A stretch of 7,243 bases of DNA from the NCBI GenBank assembly GCA_047635955.1, contig JBLIGW010000054.1, positions 1-7,243 on the forward strand, read 5' to 3'. The translations under genes and the position numbers were made by a program. Shown here in pieces: positions 6,482 to 7,243 of this stretch. The notes under the pieces were generated by a model. The model worked only from the letters and a program-made list of their open reading frames with translations. It searched no databases and had not been told where the DNA came from. Numbering within the stretch: the stretch's first letter is position 1; every line of letters begins with the position of its first letter. This DNA comes from WFTC01 sp047635955. GTDB lineage: Bacteria > Patescibacteriota > Gracilibacteria > UBA1369 > 2-02-FULL-48-14.

Positions 6482-6679
6482 TCGTAGACGTATAGAGTCC
6501 AAAGCAGCACTTTTACCGCTTTGGCATGCCCTTTCTGCTGGTTCTAAGCAAAGGTATTCTTTTTCAAGCTCTTTGTAGCCTTCCTCAATCAGTACGAGCC
6601 ACTCTTGAGGCTGCATTTTTAGCTTTCTGTCGCGGATTGCGAAGATTGAGCCAAAGCCATTCAGTATGGTTCTACGCCC
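6482..6679. other. 198-base region between tRNA-Ser and the reverse transcriptase gene
   Basis: No clear gene. On the minus strand the reverse transcriptase frame stays open after its TAA (6680-6682) for 84 more codons, to a stop at 6425 inside the antisense of tRNA-Ser. An ATG at 6616 in that frame would give a Glu/Lys-rich 63-residue peptide whose last part is only tRNA antisense. The first 45 residues of it look helix-forming, but I recognise nothing and would not call it a gene. The region also holds a hairpin at 6499-6524 and a palindrome GGCATGCC (6523-6530). It is a possible site for a retroelement template repeat or structured RNA, but there is no second copy in the window to prove that. 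Confidence 0.4.
6499..6524. repeat. Hairpin between convergent tRNA-Ser and reverse transcriptase gene
   Basis: CCAAAGC (6499-6505) pairs perfectly with GCTTTGG (6518-6524) around a 12-base interior. It begins 18 bases after the tRNA CCA end. It could end transcription from either side, but neither strand has a proper T-run after it, so terminator function is doubtful. Confidence 0.35.
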
Positions 6680-7243
6680 TTAAACAATCAGCTCATGCAC
6701 TTTCCAATCCAGCCACTTTTGCAGTTTTGGACTACCATGTTTGGCAATCACTCCGTGGTAGCTGGGAATGTTTTTCAAGTTCAAGCGAGCATCAATGCGG
6801 ATCATGTTACGTTTCGAGAGTCTCCTGCCCGAAGACCAAAGCTGTACACCGAGAAACTTCAGCCCATGACGTGCTTTTACAAGCACATTGTTCTTGGAGT
6901 GAAGAGTGAGTCTCAACTCATCTGAAAGGAAGGCTGTTACGGCTTTTTTCATATCCTCTAATTTTTCCAAATCCATTTCAAACAAAAGAAAATCGTCACC
7001 ATATCGAAGGTATGCCTTAGGCTGAAGCGTGTGCTTCACAAAGAGGTCCAGCTCATTGAGGTAGATGTTGGAGAAAATTTGACTGGTGAGGTTGCCAATC
7101 GGCATTCCCACGCCTTCTCGATAGGATTGGTGGCTTTTAAGAACTTCACGGATGAGAATCATGGCTTTGCGGTCCTTTACACGCCTCTTGAGAAGTTCAA
7201 ACAAGACCCGTTGGTCAACATTGTCGAAAAACTTCTGTACATC
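6680..7243 (-). CDS. Reverse transcriptase, DGR-like, partial (open at right edge)
   Basis: The C-terminal 187 residues of an RNA-directed DNA polymerase; the N-terminus is beyond 7243. A TTG at 7204 is internal, because the frame and the domain continue upstream. Counting from the edge, motif A begins at residue 1 (DVQKFFDNVD; the first Asp is a metal ligand), the central motif GMPIGNLTSQIFSN is at 46-59, the catalytic YGDD at 81-84 (RYGDDFLLF), and GLKFLGVQLW at 127-136. All catalytic residues seen are intact. IGxxxSQ in the central motif, in place of QGxxxSP, is the form known for diversity-generating retroelement enzymes. The protein ends about 100 residues after YGDD, with no maturase, DNA-binding or endonuclease domain, which argues against a group II intron. 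Another short unclassified reverse transcriptase class cannot be excluded. No accessory gene, template repeat or target gene is identified. Confidence 0.9.
   Translation of the reverse strand, partial: DVQKFFDNVDQRVLFELLKRRVKDRKAMILIREVLKSHQSYREGVGMPIGNLTSQIFSNIYLNELDLFVKHTLQPKAYLRYGDDFLLFEMDLEKLEDMKKAVTAFLSDELRLTLHSKNNVLVKARHGLKFLGVQLWSSGRRLSKRNMIRIDARLNLKNIPSYHGVIAKHGSPKLQKWLDWKVHELIV

Noticed and set aside
6425..6616. Minus-strand frame of 63 codons from the ATG at 6616
   Set aside because: Its last third is the antisense of tRNA-Ser, a frequent source of false protein calls. The first part is too short and unrecognised to call a gene.
6526..6909. Plus-strand frame of 127 codons opposite the reverse transcriptase gene
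   Set aside because: It overlaps the intact YGDD-bearing gene on the other strand and its composition shows no sign of a real protein.

Overview
The window carries seven genes and looks like a bacterial chromosome fragment, most likely from a candidate-phyla-radiation (Patescibacteria-type) organism. That placement is inference. It rests on the lack of any clear Shine-Dalgarno sequence before the four visible starts, very short or absent 5' leaders, tight packing, an arginyl-tRNA synthetase with an altered HIGH motif, and a diversity-generating-retroelement-like reverse transcriptase, a class known to be common in that group. The standard code fits: TGA ends argS exactly where the family ends, so TGA-to-glycine recoding is unlikely.

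Layout. Positions 1-1563 (+) hold the 3' part of a gene for a strongly acidic protein I cannot identify; it is open at the left edge and starts in low-complexity Asp/Glu repeats. After a 37-base gap with a stem-loop that abuts the next start codon comes nrdR (1601-2050, +), the zinc-ribbon/ATP-cone repressor of ribonucleotide reductase genes. A probable intrinsic terminator overlaps a near-consensus promoter (TTGATA, 17 bp, TGTTATAAT) that drives an exported L,D-transpeptidase gene (2130-3245, +). That gene meets a CNNM/CBS/CorC-type membrane protein gene (3242-4537, -) tail to tail; one CTAG supplies both stop codons. The membrane protein gene and argS (4599-6317, +) diverge from a 61-bp region with back-to-back promoter-like elements and three copies of a 6-7 bp repeat. 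tRNA-Ser(GCU) with its own promoter-like sequence follows argS (6390-6481, +). Convergent to it, and running off the right edge, is a partial reverse transcriptase gene (6680-7243, -).

The first six genes look like ordinary housekeeping content: dNTP supply control, cell-wall crosslinking, a membrane transporter-like protein, and translation. The part most likely to belong to a special system is the right edge. The reverse transcriptase has the IGxxxSQ form of its central motif, typical of diversity-generating retroelements. Its template repeat, variable repeat and target gene cannot be shown in this window; the roughly 200 bases between it and tRNA-Ser and the sequence beyond position 7243 are the places to look.
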